From Fennellomyces sp. T-0311 (taxonomy: Eukaryota > Mucoromycota > Mucoromycetes > Mucorales > Lichtheimiaceae): a stretch of 64,000 bases of DNA. A program made the translations under genes and the position numbers. Shown in pieces: positions 24,695 through 36,640 of this stretch; position 1 is the first letter of the stretch, and every line of letters begins with the position of its first letter. The DNA is taken from NCBI GenBank assembly GCA_025266875.1, contig JALLLT010000002.1, forward strand, positions 1,302,001 to 1,366,000. The letters are read 5' to 3'. The notes below the pieces were generated by a model, which was not told the DNA's origin, ran no database searches, and was given only the letters and a program-made list of their open reading frames with translations.

Positions 24695-27600
24695 ATGCCT
24701 TACTGTGACACCTGTCGCTTAGACTACACAGAGAAAGAGTTCAATGCTCACTTTCAAGAGTGTTATGCAGCGGCGCGTGCAGAGATCTTAGCGAAGGAAG
24801 CCCATGTTGACAGATCTTGTATCGCGCAAATGGACATTGATTCGTTCGATCCCGATTACGCTGTTGACAATGACGATCCAACGGCAAGGGGATCTCCAGA
24901 AGAGGACAGCGAATACGACTCTGAAAGCTCTGAGACAAGCAGTACTGATAAGTATTCCGACGATGAAGAAGAACAGGAGCAGGAGCAGGAGCAGGAGCGT
25001 GTTCTGGAACTGCTGTTTGGTACATCGACATCGGGGCAACAATACGAACAACAGCACGAGGTCTCAACTCCAACTGTCGATGATGGTGTGAGCCCGAAGC
25101 CGTTCCATATTTGTCAAAGCAATCCAAAGCAGAGCAAGACGATGATTAGGAGTTTGGGTCTGTACGCTATGACTAAAAAGGAGAATGTACCGAGACGCGT
25201 CGTTCGTAGCTTCTTGGCATTCATCAATACGATACTAGCAGAAGAGAACTTAGGTAACCACTTCCTTAATAACAGCTGTGATAATTGGGCTAATCATTTT
25301 ATATGGCTTACCAGCGGATTTAGCATTGATGTCAGAATACAAAGCCGAGAAGCGGATGATTGAAGCTTATCAAGTGAAGACACAAGATCCTCATATTTGT
25401 CCAAAAGGGTGTATGTTATTCATGGGCAACGAAACTTCCTGTGACAAGTGCCAAACACCCCGTTATTCTGAAAAGATGGGGCCATGTGGAAAGCCAAAGC
25501 CAAGGGCCACAATGAAATATATCCCTTTACAGGATCAGCTGGCACTTTTGTTGGGAAGACCGCAATCGCGCGAACGCATTCGAGACCTACGACAGCTCCC
25601 CCTACAAACCGGGGACAATGTTTTACAAGATATCTTCAATGGAAGTACGTGGATTGAGAAGCAAAAGTCGCTCTTCACCGGCCGCTACGATATCGCCCTT
25701 GGCTTGTACGTGGATGGATTCAAGCCCTTCAAGCGCACCAAAAAGTCTCTTGCGCTGGTGCACTTAATTGTGTTAAACTTATCACCCATGGAAAGGTATA
25801 ATGGTACACGTATAACACATAGTGATGATTGCTAAGAAGAGCTTAGATATCTAGATGTGAATATGGTTCAAGTAGCCGTCTTGCCTTCCGGGGCAAAAAC
25901 AGAAAATATCTTTTCTTTTCTGTCACCATTATTGGAGGAGCTCCGTAGCCTGCAAAGTCGAGGTATTATGGTAACAGGTAGCGATGGCGAAGCGATCATT
26001 TCAAAAGCGCATCTGCTTTTTGCCACAGGCGACATTCCTGGAGCAGCGCTTCTGTGTAATCATGAAGGTCACCAAGCAACATACGGATGTCGCATTTGTA
26101 CTATCCAGACCGTGCCATTATTGAGCGTAAAGGGAAAAGGGAAAGGCCGTTATTTCCCAGGAAGTGAGGATCCTGACCAAGAAAGACAATTAAGTGACTT
26201 TGTATCCACCGGGGTAAGTACTTATTTCAATTTAAGTTGAAGTAATCCTTTACTTATTAGTAAGCTTAATAGGCGTTAGGTCTTCGGGGTCCTACACCAT
26301 TTGCAGAGCTGCATGCATTCCATGGCCCTTACTACTTTGGATTGGATGAACTCCATCTGATTGGGAGTAACATTGCTCCGCATCTTTGGAAGATGACATG
26401 TGCCGATAGTGAATCACCATTCTCATTGCCCAATACCGTAAGAAACAGTATCGGATTCTGCGTGACACAATCAACCGATTTATTGCCTGCGACTTTTGAA
26501 GGGAGAATGATCGGTAAGTCTTGCTATATAGTAAAATGAATGGCCATCAACTAACTTTGGATGTATAGACGTTTTTAGAACACCTAAACATGCTCGCTCT
26601 GTCGACTGGATTGACATGCTTCTATATGTCGGACCAACTTTGCTGGTAGAGTCATTCGAAAGCAGTCAAAACTGTGATACGGACGCTATTGGCAACTTCA
26701 TCAATCTGATCATAGCATGTGGCCTGGCACTCAGATGGGAGATAGATGACGAGGACATTGGTGTTATGGAAGAGTCAGTATTATGCACACAGCTAGCGTA
26801 CCATATTTCATTCTGATAAACACTTTGTCCTATTACTCTAGATGCGTACAAGGCTGGCATTTTTTTGCTCGTAGTTCGCTTCCGCACAACCTGTATACGT
26901 CATGTATGCACTATATTCAACACTTGCCCACCGCCGTGAGAAAACTGGGCCCTCCACGGAGTTATAGTGCACGATCTATGGAAAGAACAATTGGTGTCAT
27001 TAGTAGACGCATCAAGTCAAAGTCGCAGCCGGAGGTCAATGCCGGAAATGAGTTACTTCGAGCTGCAGCGTGCCGTGATTACAATTTGGTTTCTGAAGCA
27101 TTAGGCATGAGCAGCACAACCACCTTGCACAAAGTCACAACAGTAGATAACACATGGTATCAAATTGGTGATAGCACAACGGAGCCACAAATATGGAATG
27201 TTACGAGGAATGAAAAAACCACTACCTATTCAAGGTGGAACTTGCATCATCATCTACGGCGCTATTGGCAAAGATCTACAAAAGATATGTATACAAGTGA
27301 CGGCACACCAGTGATCAATCCTCCTCTACCAGAGATTGAGACCGGAATTATTGTTGGAGCGAAGTATCATAATCGCGGAAACGTGATCGACTCCAAGATT
27401 TTTGTCTCAATCGCAAAGAAGCGTAAGGCAGACTTTGTCCAAATCACAATACCATATGATATACGATCGAGCAACGTGAGAGCGCGTGTTGATCCAAAAT
27501 GGGGGACATTCTTTGGAGAGATACAAATGTTCTTTGTGCATAAGTTTAAAGGTAATTCGGCATTGCAGCACTTTTATTTTTCGGTCACTTTCTCTACTAA

Positions 27601-27863
27601 TTGATTTTCTAGATACGGAAAGGTTACTATGTCTTATACGTATCTATACCAAGGTCAAGCTAAATGAAGCTGGGATGCCTTATGGGCCTGAGTCCCACGG
27701 AAATCCTCGTTCCGGAAAGCTCTATGTCACAGACGCTGCGCATATTGACGGTGCTAGTGGATATATTCTTTCATCAGAGTTTGAGAACCGACTTTACTAT
27801 GTGACTCCGGGAATGACCCCTTATTGTGTGCGGTTAGGCGACGCAAGCAAGTTGGTAACATGA
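24695..27863 (+). CDS. tnp2-like transposase (Transposase_21 type), intact, 7 exons
   Basis: Exons: 24695-25253, 25315-25795, 25847-26213, 26273-26513, 26569-26773, 26842-27551, 27613-27863. Together they give one uninterrupted frame of 938 codons including the stop. The N-terminus MPYCDTCRLDYTEKEFNAHF is a zinc-finger-like CxxC...H module, followed by an acidic Glu/Gln-rich stretch. The middle has CPKGCMLFMGNETSCDKCQ (zinc ligands), YDIALGLYVDGFKPFKR, and LLCNHEGHQATYGCRICTI, the CxxxGHxxxxGCRxC element characteristic of tnp2/Plavaka transposases. HAFHGPYYFGLDELHLIGSN follows. The C-terminal half carries MERTIGVISRRIKSKS. All splice sites are GT-AG. No disabling mutation is seen. Confidence 0.85.
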
Positions 27864-27957
27864 TAAAAGGATATACTGTATTTTTGGTAGCTTAATTGCA
27901 TTGCATTCATTAAAGTAATTGCTTGTACTCTTGGGTGATAATGGATGTTAAAGCAGT

Positions 27958-28181
27958 TTCATGGAGTTTTATAAATGTTATTCATGGACTTTCATGGAAA
28001 TGATCATCTTGAAGTGCCATGATTCACTTTTTTTATTTTCTTTCATTACAATTTCATTGTGGTTCATGGTAAAAAAATAGTTCATTGCTTTTAAGGCAGC
28101 TTCATAGCGTTCCCTTACACTTTTTAATGGACTTTTATTCCAATGACTTCCATGAATTTACATAAAAAAAAAGTTCATGGA
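27958..28181. repeat. Right subterminal TTCATGG motif cluster
   Basis: TTCATGG occurs at 27958, 27981, 27991, 28063 and 28174, with an inverted copy (TTCCATGAA) at 28148, mirroring the cluster at the left end of the element. The 15-base string TTCATGGAGTTTTAT is shared exactly between 23219 and 27958. Confidence 0.75.
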
Positions 28182-28545
28182 TTTTCATATATTTTAATAT
28201 TGTTCTAAGCAGTGAGTATGGACTTTAATGAATATTCAACTACTGTAACGGAAAGGCTGGCCGTGGTGATATTATGGGAAGAAGTATGCACTCAAGTGCC
28301 TAGTAACTGGTAGACTGTAGTAAATATCGATGCACTATTATGTGAAGAGATGCGAATATGTAGCTTTATGATAAATAAGAAGTTAGTAATGTAGCTTGGT
28401 GTAATATATACCGTTATTCTGCTATTCATGCACACCATAGATAGCTATAAAGTAATTATTGGTATTGTGGTGATCCTTTACTGACGTTGCCAATTCACGT
28501 GGATAATGAAATCTATAATATCAATAGCACAGGTCATTATAAAAC

Positions 28546-28564
28546 ACGTGCAACACTTGCACGT
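28546..28564. repeat. Short perfect palindrome
   Basis: ACGTGCAA, CAC, TTGCACGT: 8-bp perfect arms, about 215 bp upstream of the KDZ transposase ATG. Confidence 0.7.
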
Positions 28565-28628
28565 AAGTATCTGTTATTGATGAATATATAGCCTTAGGAG
28601 TTTTGTTGCGCATTGATCACACGAGTCC

Positions 28629-28682
28629 AAGGGGCATATATTAAAGTCAACCATAATTTATGGATTACCATCTATGCCCCTT
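28629..28682. repeat. Hairpin upstream of the KDZ gene
   Basis: Arms AAGGGGCATA and TATGCCCCTT pair perfectly over 10 bp across a 34-base AT-rich spacer. It lies about 100 bp upstream of the KDZ ATG and may mark a subterminal or regulatory site of that element. Confidence 0.7.
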
Positions 28683-28780
28683 TAAAAGATAGGATACTTG
28701 CAGTATTTCCACGTGAAAAGGTGCTTTTGAAAATCGTATATAACTAGTTATTCCATATTATTAATTGAACGTTTAACAAA

Positions 28781-31700
28781 ATGTCGAAGCGATCACGTAG
28801 CAACCGAAACGTTCTAGATGAAGACAATGACGACAGTTACGAATCAATCATTCCGACTCCAAATCGCCACAGAAAGCAAGGCAAACGTAAAGTAGCAGCG
28901 ATTAGAGAGGAGCATGACTGGGGGTTTAGTAGGCTTTCTACGCAAGAAGCAAGTGCAGCCGCATCTGTTCAGTGTAGTAGTCAACCTCCAGAAAATCAAA
29001 CGGACCAATATTTCCTCGACGAAATATCAATGGACGACGATAGCTTTTCTCGAGAGGAATTGAAGAGAATCGAAGAGGAGAACCGTCAGGCAAAGCGTAT
29101 GAGGAAGAGGGTGGAGGTCGCCAATAATTGGAACAGAGCGATCAACGCAATCTATCCACTGTTTACAGATGTTTTTGCCGAGCCAGGACCAGCACTTAAT
29201 GCAACTGGTCCATTTCCTGCAAAAGTAATGTGCAAGTGCGCAAATCCCGAGCCATTGAACGAAATTACTTGTGTCTTCCTCTGTAGTAAGTTGGCGGCTA
29301 CCTACGTATAGTTTTGTTCGGTTAATAGAAACTTACCAATTTATAAAATACAAGATACCGTCATAGGCCAAAAATTCCACTTCTGCGACCATGAGAAACA
29401 AACACCCGTAGCCACCCTTCTTCGGCACCATATGTTTCCAGGATCGCCCTCGAATCCAAAAATTGCCTTCCACATCGAGTTGTTGCGCGCATTTGATATA
29501 TTGAAAGGCATTTGCTTCATTTCCTATGAAGGATTTGCCGATTTTGTATCTTCTCTTCAGAGAAAACATGTAAGAGTCGTACTTCCTTGTTTATAAGATC
29601 TATTGTACGTAGCGTTATTGATTGACGAATGTTGTGTCGCTTTCTAGGTCTCGTCGTCCATGCATAGAACCTTTGCCGATGCTTATAATGCCTATCTGAT
29701 GGTAAAAGATATGGTTGATACTGACTTGCAGAACATATACGATTTTAACGAAGGAGATTGCGTTGCGTGTCCGTCAGAATGTGTTTGGAATCTGTGCTCG
29801 TTTGCGTCGAGCTATTAAGCTTCCTTTCATTTTCTGCTAGACCGACGAGATCAGTGACAGTGCCGGTAATCGGCTTATTATCACTACTGATGGCAATTTC
29901 GGCCTAAAGAAAACGAAAACCGGCGAGCAACCAAGCGCTTACCACGTCCAGACGATGGTGAAGCGATACTTCTCAGCAGACGAGAAAGTTGCTAAATATG
30001 CTAACAACAACGTAAGGCTTACGTTATATTTACTCCCGTATATTTTACCTTAATACATGCACTTCGTAATAGGAATATACTGCAGATGATAATGACGATT
30101 ATTGTGAAGCATTTAAAAATGCTGATCCAAAGCGCACATCTTTGGCTCAATCGCATTTTGCGATCAATGGTGTTCTTGGCAGCCTATGTGCTCGACATGC
30201 AGTGCCGCAAAAGTTTGCAAACATCGTTAGTTCTGGGGAAAGGTATTGTGCTGATAAAGTTAAGTAGCATCAGTAGAAAAATACATTCTAATTACACGCT
30301 ACTACATAAATGTACACTATATACTTACATTTTCAGATTTAAATATCCTCTTCCGGTGATGGATGAGATATTTTCTAAAGTAAGGGGAAAGAAAAATATC
30401 GATATCATGTACGATGTTGGATGTCGATTTGATAAAACGCTGAAGGTAATTTTAATGTATATATACCCTTTATTGCCTGTGGAAATTAAGCTACAGAATT
30501 TATACATACGCAGAGACACTTCAGTGATTGGGATGGAAAGTGTGCCGTTGGTATTTTTCATGCCTACGCTCATTCGGCATCCTGTCAAGTTGAATATAAC
30601 CCAAAGTATGCTTCTTCTTTTGGAATGGCGGATGGAGAATGGTCCGAACGTCTCTGGTCATACATGAACGGACATATTCGCACTACCCGCCACATGTCCC
30701 ATGATCATTGCATGCTCGTACTAACCAGAGCGCTGGACACTTTCAAGGAAAAGCGTATTTCTTCGATCGGTACTTACGTCTTCCTAGTAAAAGTGAAAAT
30801 TCTTGCTACTCATACAATGTGATCTGATTTATAGGAGACACGCTATACAATCTATATAGTAATGCATGTGAATAGCTTGAGTCAGCAAATGAGTTCATCA
30901 GGTCGAATGGTCTTCAGTTATCCGATTTGGAAACTCGATGGAACAATAGAAAGAATATCATCCTGGGTAAGTCGACAGCTTCAAACCCGAATATAGTTGT
31001 TGATCCGGAGCAGCAATATTTCCAGTTATTGCAAATGTTCTACAAACTCAGGTACATTTGCTTTAGTACTAAACAGTGCCCCGGTTATACATGCTAATCG
31101 TAGAATTACTCATAATGGCTCTGTCTCAAATGACAGTTTCTCTGAACATCAACAGGATCGATCACATATAGAGGCAATTGAGCGGAGACTTGAGCATTAC
31201 GAGGAAGATAACAGCATTGATCGATGGACAATTGACAGTATGAAGTATAAGAGAGCAGCAAAGGGTGAAGCAGATAAAACATATAGGGAACTGATCAAGA
31301 AACTATATGGAGCCTGTACTAGCCGTTGGATGCTTCTTGATCGTCGCCATAGCAGCAAGGAAAAATTGGGTATGTTTGGAATATAGCAGAGTGGTAATTT
31401 TATATTACTATAGGAACAATTTATTTAGATAAGTATATTACCCTACTACATATAGATCATAACCTGGCTGAGCAAATTTCAAAATCTTTGCGTAATGCTG
31501 TCACCACCATCAGAAGTGTTATCAAAGATATCGATGCATTTATTGTATCACGACCATCAGAAGAGAATCATCAACACGTTACGTATGAAATGGTCCGTCG
31601 CTCTGACTCCACGTTCTGGCAAAACCAGCAGAATGTGTTCATCGGTATGACCCAGTATCATGACCATCGCCGTGCGCTTGAGGAATTCGCAATCTTAAAG

Positions 31701-32133
31701 GTATATATGGTATTTCCAGGTTCGAAATGTTTATCGAGCAATGAGAACATAGGTGGAGAAGAAGCGGGTAATTAAGGCATGCGACGATCGGGTCGACGCT
31801 CTTCGAGAAGCAGTAAACAGTGCCGAGAGGGCAAAACGAGAGGGTGATAAGGCATATTTGCAGATCCGGTACAAAGAAGTATGCGACTGAAGAGACCGCG
31901 TGAAGGCAAAGATTGCCAGGATCGTCATACCTCCAGAGGATCCTACTGGTAATATCAACAATAGTGAACCAGTGTATGTTCCGGAAATGTCATCGACTAG
32001 TGCGGGGAGTCAACAAGATGGTGATCCTGGTACTCTTTATGGAGATGAAGAGCAGGCCATTGATGAAGAAGAAGCACTTGCCGGTATCGAAGCGGATATT
32101 GATGAAGAGGTGGAAACGACATTTGAATCGTAA
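28781..32133 (+). pseudogene. KDZ (Kyakuja-Dileera-Zisupton) transposase, broken by two stops
   Basis: Multi-exon gene. Exon 1 (28781-29285) is basic, then ends in a CxC-type zinc module MCKCANPEP...CVFLC. Exon 2 (29367-29569) continues KFHFCDHEKQTPVATLLRHH, MFPGSPSNPKIAFHIELL, matching CxC1-KDZ proteins. Later exons carry LIITTDGNFGLKKTK (first catalytic Asp), AVPQKFAN, IDIMYDVGCRFDKTL, FHAYAHSASCQVEYNPKY and MADGEWSERLWSYMN (KDZ C-terminal motif), then coiled-coil tail exons. In the family frame TAG at 30873-30875 and TGA at 31888-31890 interrupt the gene; both look like single C-to-T changes (from CAG and CGA). The splice after 29770 is also unclear. The element is probably inactive. Its terminal repeats could not be found. 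Confidence 0.8.
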
Positions 32134-33655
32134 TCAATGCTTTATGTTTATGCTCTTAGTATGTATGATTTACTTCTTTTTACGTTTCTTTATATTTCGC
32201 ACCCAAACTTCTATGGTACATATGCTCCATCTCACTACCTGAAAATTTTATCTTTTAATATGCTCACTTGGAAATACTGTCTTTATATATGTCAAATCTT
32301 ATGTACTACTCCCTATACTGTTCTTTTTACTCACATTCATGCTTCTTAAACATTTATTTTCTTATGTCCCTATGCCATAACAATCTTTTCCATTTGATTT
32401 ACATCATACACATTCTAACTGATCTTTCAATGCATTCTTATCGCACTTTTGCCTAACGTTACATGCCGTTTATGCTTGATATTTTAAATGCTTGATATAC
32501 CATCCTTTCAGACTAGGTAACTACTTATTTAACCATACTTACCTAGCACACTCCTTCAATGCATAGATTCGATTTATGAATCAATCATACTTAGCTATAA
32601 GTCGATGTCTTTTGCATTTATTCCCAACATTCTTCTATTGCTCATCTTGTTCTTATTCAAGCTCTTTCTCCTGTAGAGTGTTGCTTTGCTCCTGTGTCTC
32701 ACCAATAGACTCTTTCTATTAATCATATCTCTATTAGATTACTGCGTATGACAGTGTTTAAAGAAAATACTTTGCTTATCCAGACAAAGTCAAATGTGCC
32801 GTCATAGATTGCCTTTTTAAGAGCATTTCGGGCAGTAACCTTCATCTTCTTTGGAACAGCAAACTCTGATTTCCATTCACTTTCCCAAGGAGAAGGGACA
32901 AAACCATTCCCATGCTTGATTGCGTATCTAATGTCTTGCTATGGTACTGTTGATCTTTCTTTCTTTTTCAAGCTCTTTAACTTTTCATCTAACAATATTA
33001 AATCATTAGTTTATAGCCTGTGATTAGTCAAACTAGCCTACTATATTTCTTCAATAAATGATTGTGTATAAACTTTGATTCTTCCGCATATGTATTGAAT
33101 TTCTCTATATAATATTTTCAGATACTTTCATCAAAGTTAGCAAGATGATACCATGCTTACTAGGAACATTAGTAGAAGTGCCAGCAGTGTCAAGGCTCAT
33201 CAGTGTGTTTTGAGCATCTGTAGAAGCTGCATATAAGTAAAAATGCTAAGCTACATTGTCTGTATAAACTATACTTGATAGCTGATCGGAAACGCATATT
33301 CTAAATCGTTCTAGCAGCATTGCATCTCGTACGCTGTTTTTCGTCATTGCTACAAAATGTACATGTATAATAAGTACCTTAAACCTAGCTTATTAGCCAA
33401 TTACCGTACGACATGAGGCAAATACCAGCGTATGTAACATGTATTGCTTATTTTTCCATTTGTAAGTGAAAGGAGTGAAGAGAGTAACACACTCTAAACT
33501 GAATATGTCTCGAGTTTGGCGAGTGAGATTTGCATAGCTTTTCAAATGCTTTTCCCATGCTGATTCAACTTCTTCATATGTAGCAGGTTTAATAGATGTT
33601 TGTCATATCCTGACATACCAGTCATCCATTGTCTACAGACCTTTCCATCTCAGCC
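32134..33655. other. Intergenic, probably decayed transposon sequence
   Basis: AT-rich, with no ORF above about 70 codons and no recognisable protein. It may include the unresolved right end of the KDZ element. Confidence 0.5.
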
Positions 33656-33995
33656 TTTGTTACATCCATTCCTTTATTTCGACATCAACAACTGCACAGT
33701 TATCTATTGGCCTGTTTACTGGCTTGTGTGTCAGTGAGACCTTGATCTGGATTCAGACTTCAAGAAGGACCATTCACATTAACTCAGTCTCTGCATGATT
33801 ATCCGCTCCTTCGTAATAAGGCAGTATGGTCATTAGGGATTACAGCGATAACACGGATTTGGCTCTGATAGAAAAGCATTCACCTTCTCCGTCCTGACTC
33901 ATCATCATTATAAATAGAGAGTAGTTCTCTTCAATAAAACATTATCTTATTATTTTTGGTTTTGTCATTTGAAGCTTTCCAATTGAGCAATACCA
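33656..33995 (+). repeat. LTR-like fragment, copy 1
   Basis: Shares with 36030-36365 an interrupted similarity of about 330 bp. Anchors are GACATCAACAACTGCACAGT (first copy), GACTCATCATCATTATAAAT, AGAGAGTAGTT, CAATAAAACATTATCTTATT and a terminal ATACCACA. TATAAATA followed within about 30 bp by AATAAA is the promoter/poly(A) arrangement of a retrotransposon LTR. Confidence 0.6.
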
Positions 33996-34491
33996 CAATG
34001 TTCCTGCTCGTTCTTTTGCTGCTGCCTTTTCATCTTTTCCCATCGCTCTATACACTTTCGCTGCATCCTTAAAAATCTGTCCTGGTGCGCTTATTTCCTG
34101 TTCTATTGGAATAGAGGCTTAACAACCAATTCCCAAAAGTTATGCTGATATTGAAAGTACCAGTCTCCATAGTTGCCTGCTACTTCTGGCACTTTTCAGA
34201 TGTGACTTCTGAAACAGTTATGTGCTAGCCACTTTTTCTCTTTGCCACTACAATTGGACGAAGAGTATTCTTCTGTGATATTCTCAAATAAGATCAGACG
34301 TGAAAGTGCGAGACTGAATTAAAGATGTTTTTATTGATGACAAACTACTCAGATATTTATATTGTTGAAGTGGTCGGGATGAACGCTTCTTGGTGATGTT
34401 CCGAATCCATGTTTAGGCGGCGATATAGGACGAGCGTCCTGTTAAGTAACTTATCCATGTTTCGGGTAAACTCAATGAGTCCTTTGGTGTC

Positions 34492-34785
34492 CTAATCTAG
34501 ATCAAAGTAGTTTTGGACAGATGTTGGCAGAAACTGGATCAATGGATGATGTATGGTTGGTGCCGTCGAAGGAACGAATAGAATGGATGTGTCTGAGACT
34601 GAAACAAGAAGGCATTCTCTGTGGGAAGGTGTAAGATATGACATCTTCTCCAAATGCCAGATTGCATAATAGATATCATCAATGCCACAATCAATCGTTT
34701 GTACAAGTTCAGCTCGGACAGCTTCTTGTTCATTATATAATGCTTCAATACACTCAAGATCCTGTTTGGTTAGTTCGTAGGTCAT
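34492..34785 (-). CDS. Hypothetical 97-aa ORF
   Basis: The true ATG at 34785 opens MTYELTKQDLECIEALYNEQ, and the rest looks helical with an acidic, Glu/Asp-rich first half. No family is recognised. It lies between LTR-like fragments and about 310 bp left of the tRNA gene, so it may be a retrotransposon remnant or an orphan gene. Confidence 0.35.
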   Translation of the reverse strand: MTYELTKQDLECIEALYNEQEAVRAELVQTIDCGIDDIYYAIWHLEKMSYLTPSHRECLLVSVSDTSILFVPSTAPTIHHPLIQFLPTSVQNYFDLD

Positions 34786-34995
34786 TTTAAAGTGTAAAAA
34801 ATCAGAAGAAAAGCAGAATAACCATATTTTTTTTCAATTTGTTATATATGCACTAATGCAGAGAGAATTTTAATGTGCCTATGACAGGTAAAAATGTACC
34901 ATTATAAGCAATTTCTTTTAAATGGCAGCTGCAGCTTCAGAAAGCTCAATCGGGGTTGCATGCCCTGTCAAATCAGCTCAAAGTCGGCCTTTGAG

Positions 34996-35096
34996 CCCAA
35001 TTTTAGCCAGGCTAAAAATCATTTTAAGTGCAGTGCGCGCAAAAAAGGTATAAAAAGAGCTCGAATTCACCGCGCGCGATGCTCGACAGATGTCTC
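34996..35096. other. 5' flank of tRNA-Glu
   Basis: A TATAAAAAGAG sequence at about 35049 lies some 48 bp upstream of the tRNA; upstream TATA-like elements are common at fungal tRNA genes. No other feature is seen. Confidence 0.35.
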
Positions 35097-35168
35097 TCCT
35101 CTATGGTCTAGTGGCTAGGATCCCGGTCTCTCACACCGGTGGCCCGGGTTCAATTCCCGGTGGGGGAA
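35097..35168 (+). tRNA. tRNA-Glu (anticodon CTC)
   Basis: A 72-nt cloverleaf with no intron. The acceptor arms are TCCTCTA and TGGGGGA, plus the discriminator A. The D-arm begins GTCTAGTGGCTAGGA (A box). The anticodon stem CCGGT/ACCGG encloses loop CTCTCAC, giving anticodon CTC. The T-arm CCGGG-TTCAATT-CCCGG is the B box. All arms pair with only G-U wobbles in the acceptor. Confidence 0.96.
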
Positions 35169-35202
35169 CAACAACATCCAATACCTCATCAGTTGAGGTT
35201 TA

Positions 35203-35210
35203 TTTTTTTT
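35203..35210 (+). terminator. Pol III T-run terminator
   Basis: Eight consecutive T residues, 34 bp past the tRNA-Glu 3' end. Confidence 0.75.
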
Positions 35211-35864
35211 AAAATTTCTTTTGTGTTGTGTGTGTCGTCTTCGTATTTGGCGGAATAGACCTTAGCCAGAGAATAGACTTTTGGAACAGAAAGAAATAAA
35301 GAGGATAACTGATGGATGATCTTTTATTATTCTATACCTGGAGATATTTATATGTTTTGCTAATCTAATGCTAATCTAAAAGTGGCATATAAATCATGCC
35401 AAGGCTGAGCATCGTCAATTGACTCAGCAGGCGAAGTACTTCTTGGCAACAGTTGTGCAGCAACGAACGGAAGAGGTATCCAAAAAGGAAACAGTAAATC
35501 AAAAAGGAAAGCGAAGAAGTCCGCTTCAAAAGAGCTACTGTCATATTCCTGACATACACCGTTATCCATGGTTACATGCTTTTCCTTAGTCCTTGTTGTT
35601 GTATCCAACATGAACACACCCTAACAAGCTTCTTTGTCATATATGCTGTCCGTCAGCGAATAAGAGCTTTCCATCCTTACCGCCGCTTCCCACTTCCGAC
35701 ATCGGAACGTTGAGCTTCATGCTTACCAAATACTCAGCCAATCAGGTTACTCATAGACACGACCTTCCGGTCAACGCGTCTCTTCACGGATATGCTCTGT
35801 CAGCATTCATCCTATCAATCATCACGATCCGTAACTGCTCAATGATAATAAGGTTGACATTACA

Positions 35865-35985
35865 CATCACTCACGGAAGCATCGGCTTAAGGAAATCCCA
35901 TCATGGATAAGCATTTATTATAAATAGAGAGAGCAAAACATATGAAATAAATCAGTTACCTTTTTGAGTCTCGTTGACACATTTG
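35865..35985 (+). repeat. LTR-like fragment, copy 3
   Basis: Contains CCCATCATGGATAAGCATTT, then ATTATAAATAGAGAGAGC, a GAAATAAA signal and GAGTCTCGTTGACA. An inverted relative lies at 36515-36640. Confidence 0.5.
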
Positions 35986-36029
35986 TCTTTTACACTTGCT
36001 TCTCTCTGATTTAACACTTGTTTATATCC

Positions 36030-36365
36030 GTTGTTATTGAGACATCAACAACCGTACAGTTATCGATTGCCTTATTCGCTTGCATGTGCAACCTTGATCT
36101 GGCTTTACCGATCATGCAGGGCAACTCCGTTAACTAAGGCTCTGGATGACCTTCGGCCTCATTAACATTAAACGGCAAGGTCATTAGAGACTCGGCGATA
36201 ACATGGATCTTTGGACTATTAGACAAAAGTATTCATCTTCTCCGTCCCGACTCATCATCATTATAAATAGAGAGTAGTTTTCCTCAATAAAACATTATCT
36301 TATTTTGGTCTCGTCTTTCGAAAGCCTTTTTCTCATTAAGCGATACCACAGCTACGACATGTGTC
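36030..36365 (+). repeat. LTR-like fragment, copy 2
   Basis: Direct-orientation relative of 33656-33995, with the same TATAAATAGAGAGTAGTT, CAATAAAACATTATCTTATT and terminal GATACCACA. The 2.4 kb between the two holds no gag-pol coding sequence, so these are probably solo or rearranged LTRs and not one intact element. Confidence 0.6.
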
Positions 36366-36514
36366 ATGTCACTTTTTGGCAGATAGATCGGTGGCCAATA
36401 ACAGAAAAGAGGTTTTGAGAGAGAAGTAGATAGATAACGTTTATTTCTTTTGTCTATGGGGATACTTATATATTCTAGCTAATAAAGTTGAGATAAGAGC
36501 GAAGTAGCGAGTAT

Positions 36515-36640
36515 CGAAAAGGGACAATAGAAGTCAACGAGACTCAGAAAACTGTAGTTTATTGATGAAGAGTTCGCTCTATTTATATTAAATGCTTATC
36601 ATGGATGGGACTTCCTATTACCGATGTTATCCAAGGTCAT
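36515..36640 (-). repeat. LTR-like fragment, copy 4 (inverted)
   Basis: On the minus strand it reads GTCCCATCCATGATAAGCAT, ATATAAATAGAGCGAACTC, an AATAAA-containing stretch and GAGTCTCGTTGACT, matching 35865-35985 in inverted orientation. Confidence 0.5.

Larger units (their letters stand above)
23102..28268 (+). mobile_element. Complete tnp2-type (CACTA/Plavaka-like) DNA transposon, 5167 bp
   Basis: The left end reads CACCACGGCTAACCCATCAC and the right end is the reverse complement of CACCACGGCCAGCCTTTCCG. The first nine bases match exactly and similarity extends to about 33 bp. ATA at 23099-23101 and at 28269-28271 is a candidate 3-bp target-site duplication, the size typical of the CMC superfamily. 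Clusters of a TTCATGGA motif lie just inside both ends. Between them are an intact 7-exon tnp2-like transposase gene (plus) and a divergent accessory gene (minus), sharing a 94-bp promoter interval. The termini were found by eye. Confidence 0.8.

Noticed and set aside
33656..36365. One intact LTR retrotransposon bounded by copies 1 and 2
   Set aside because: The interior lacks gag-pol, contains a tRNA gene and other LTR fragments, and the two copies are diverged.
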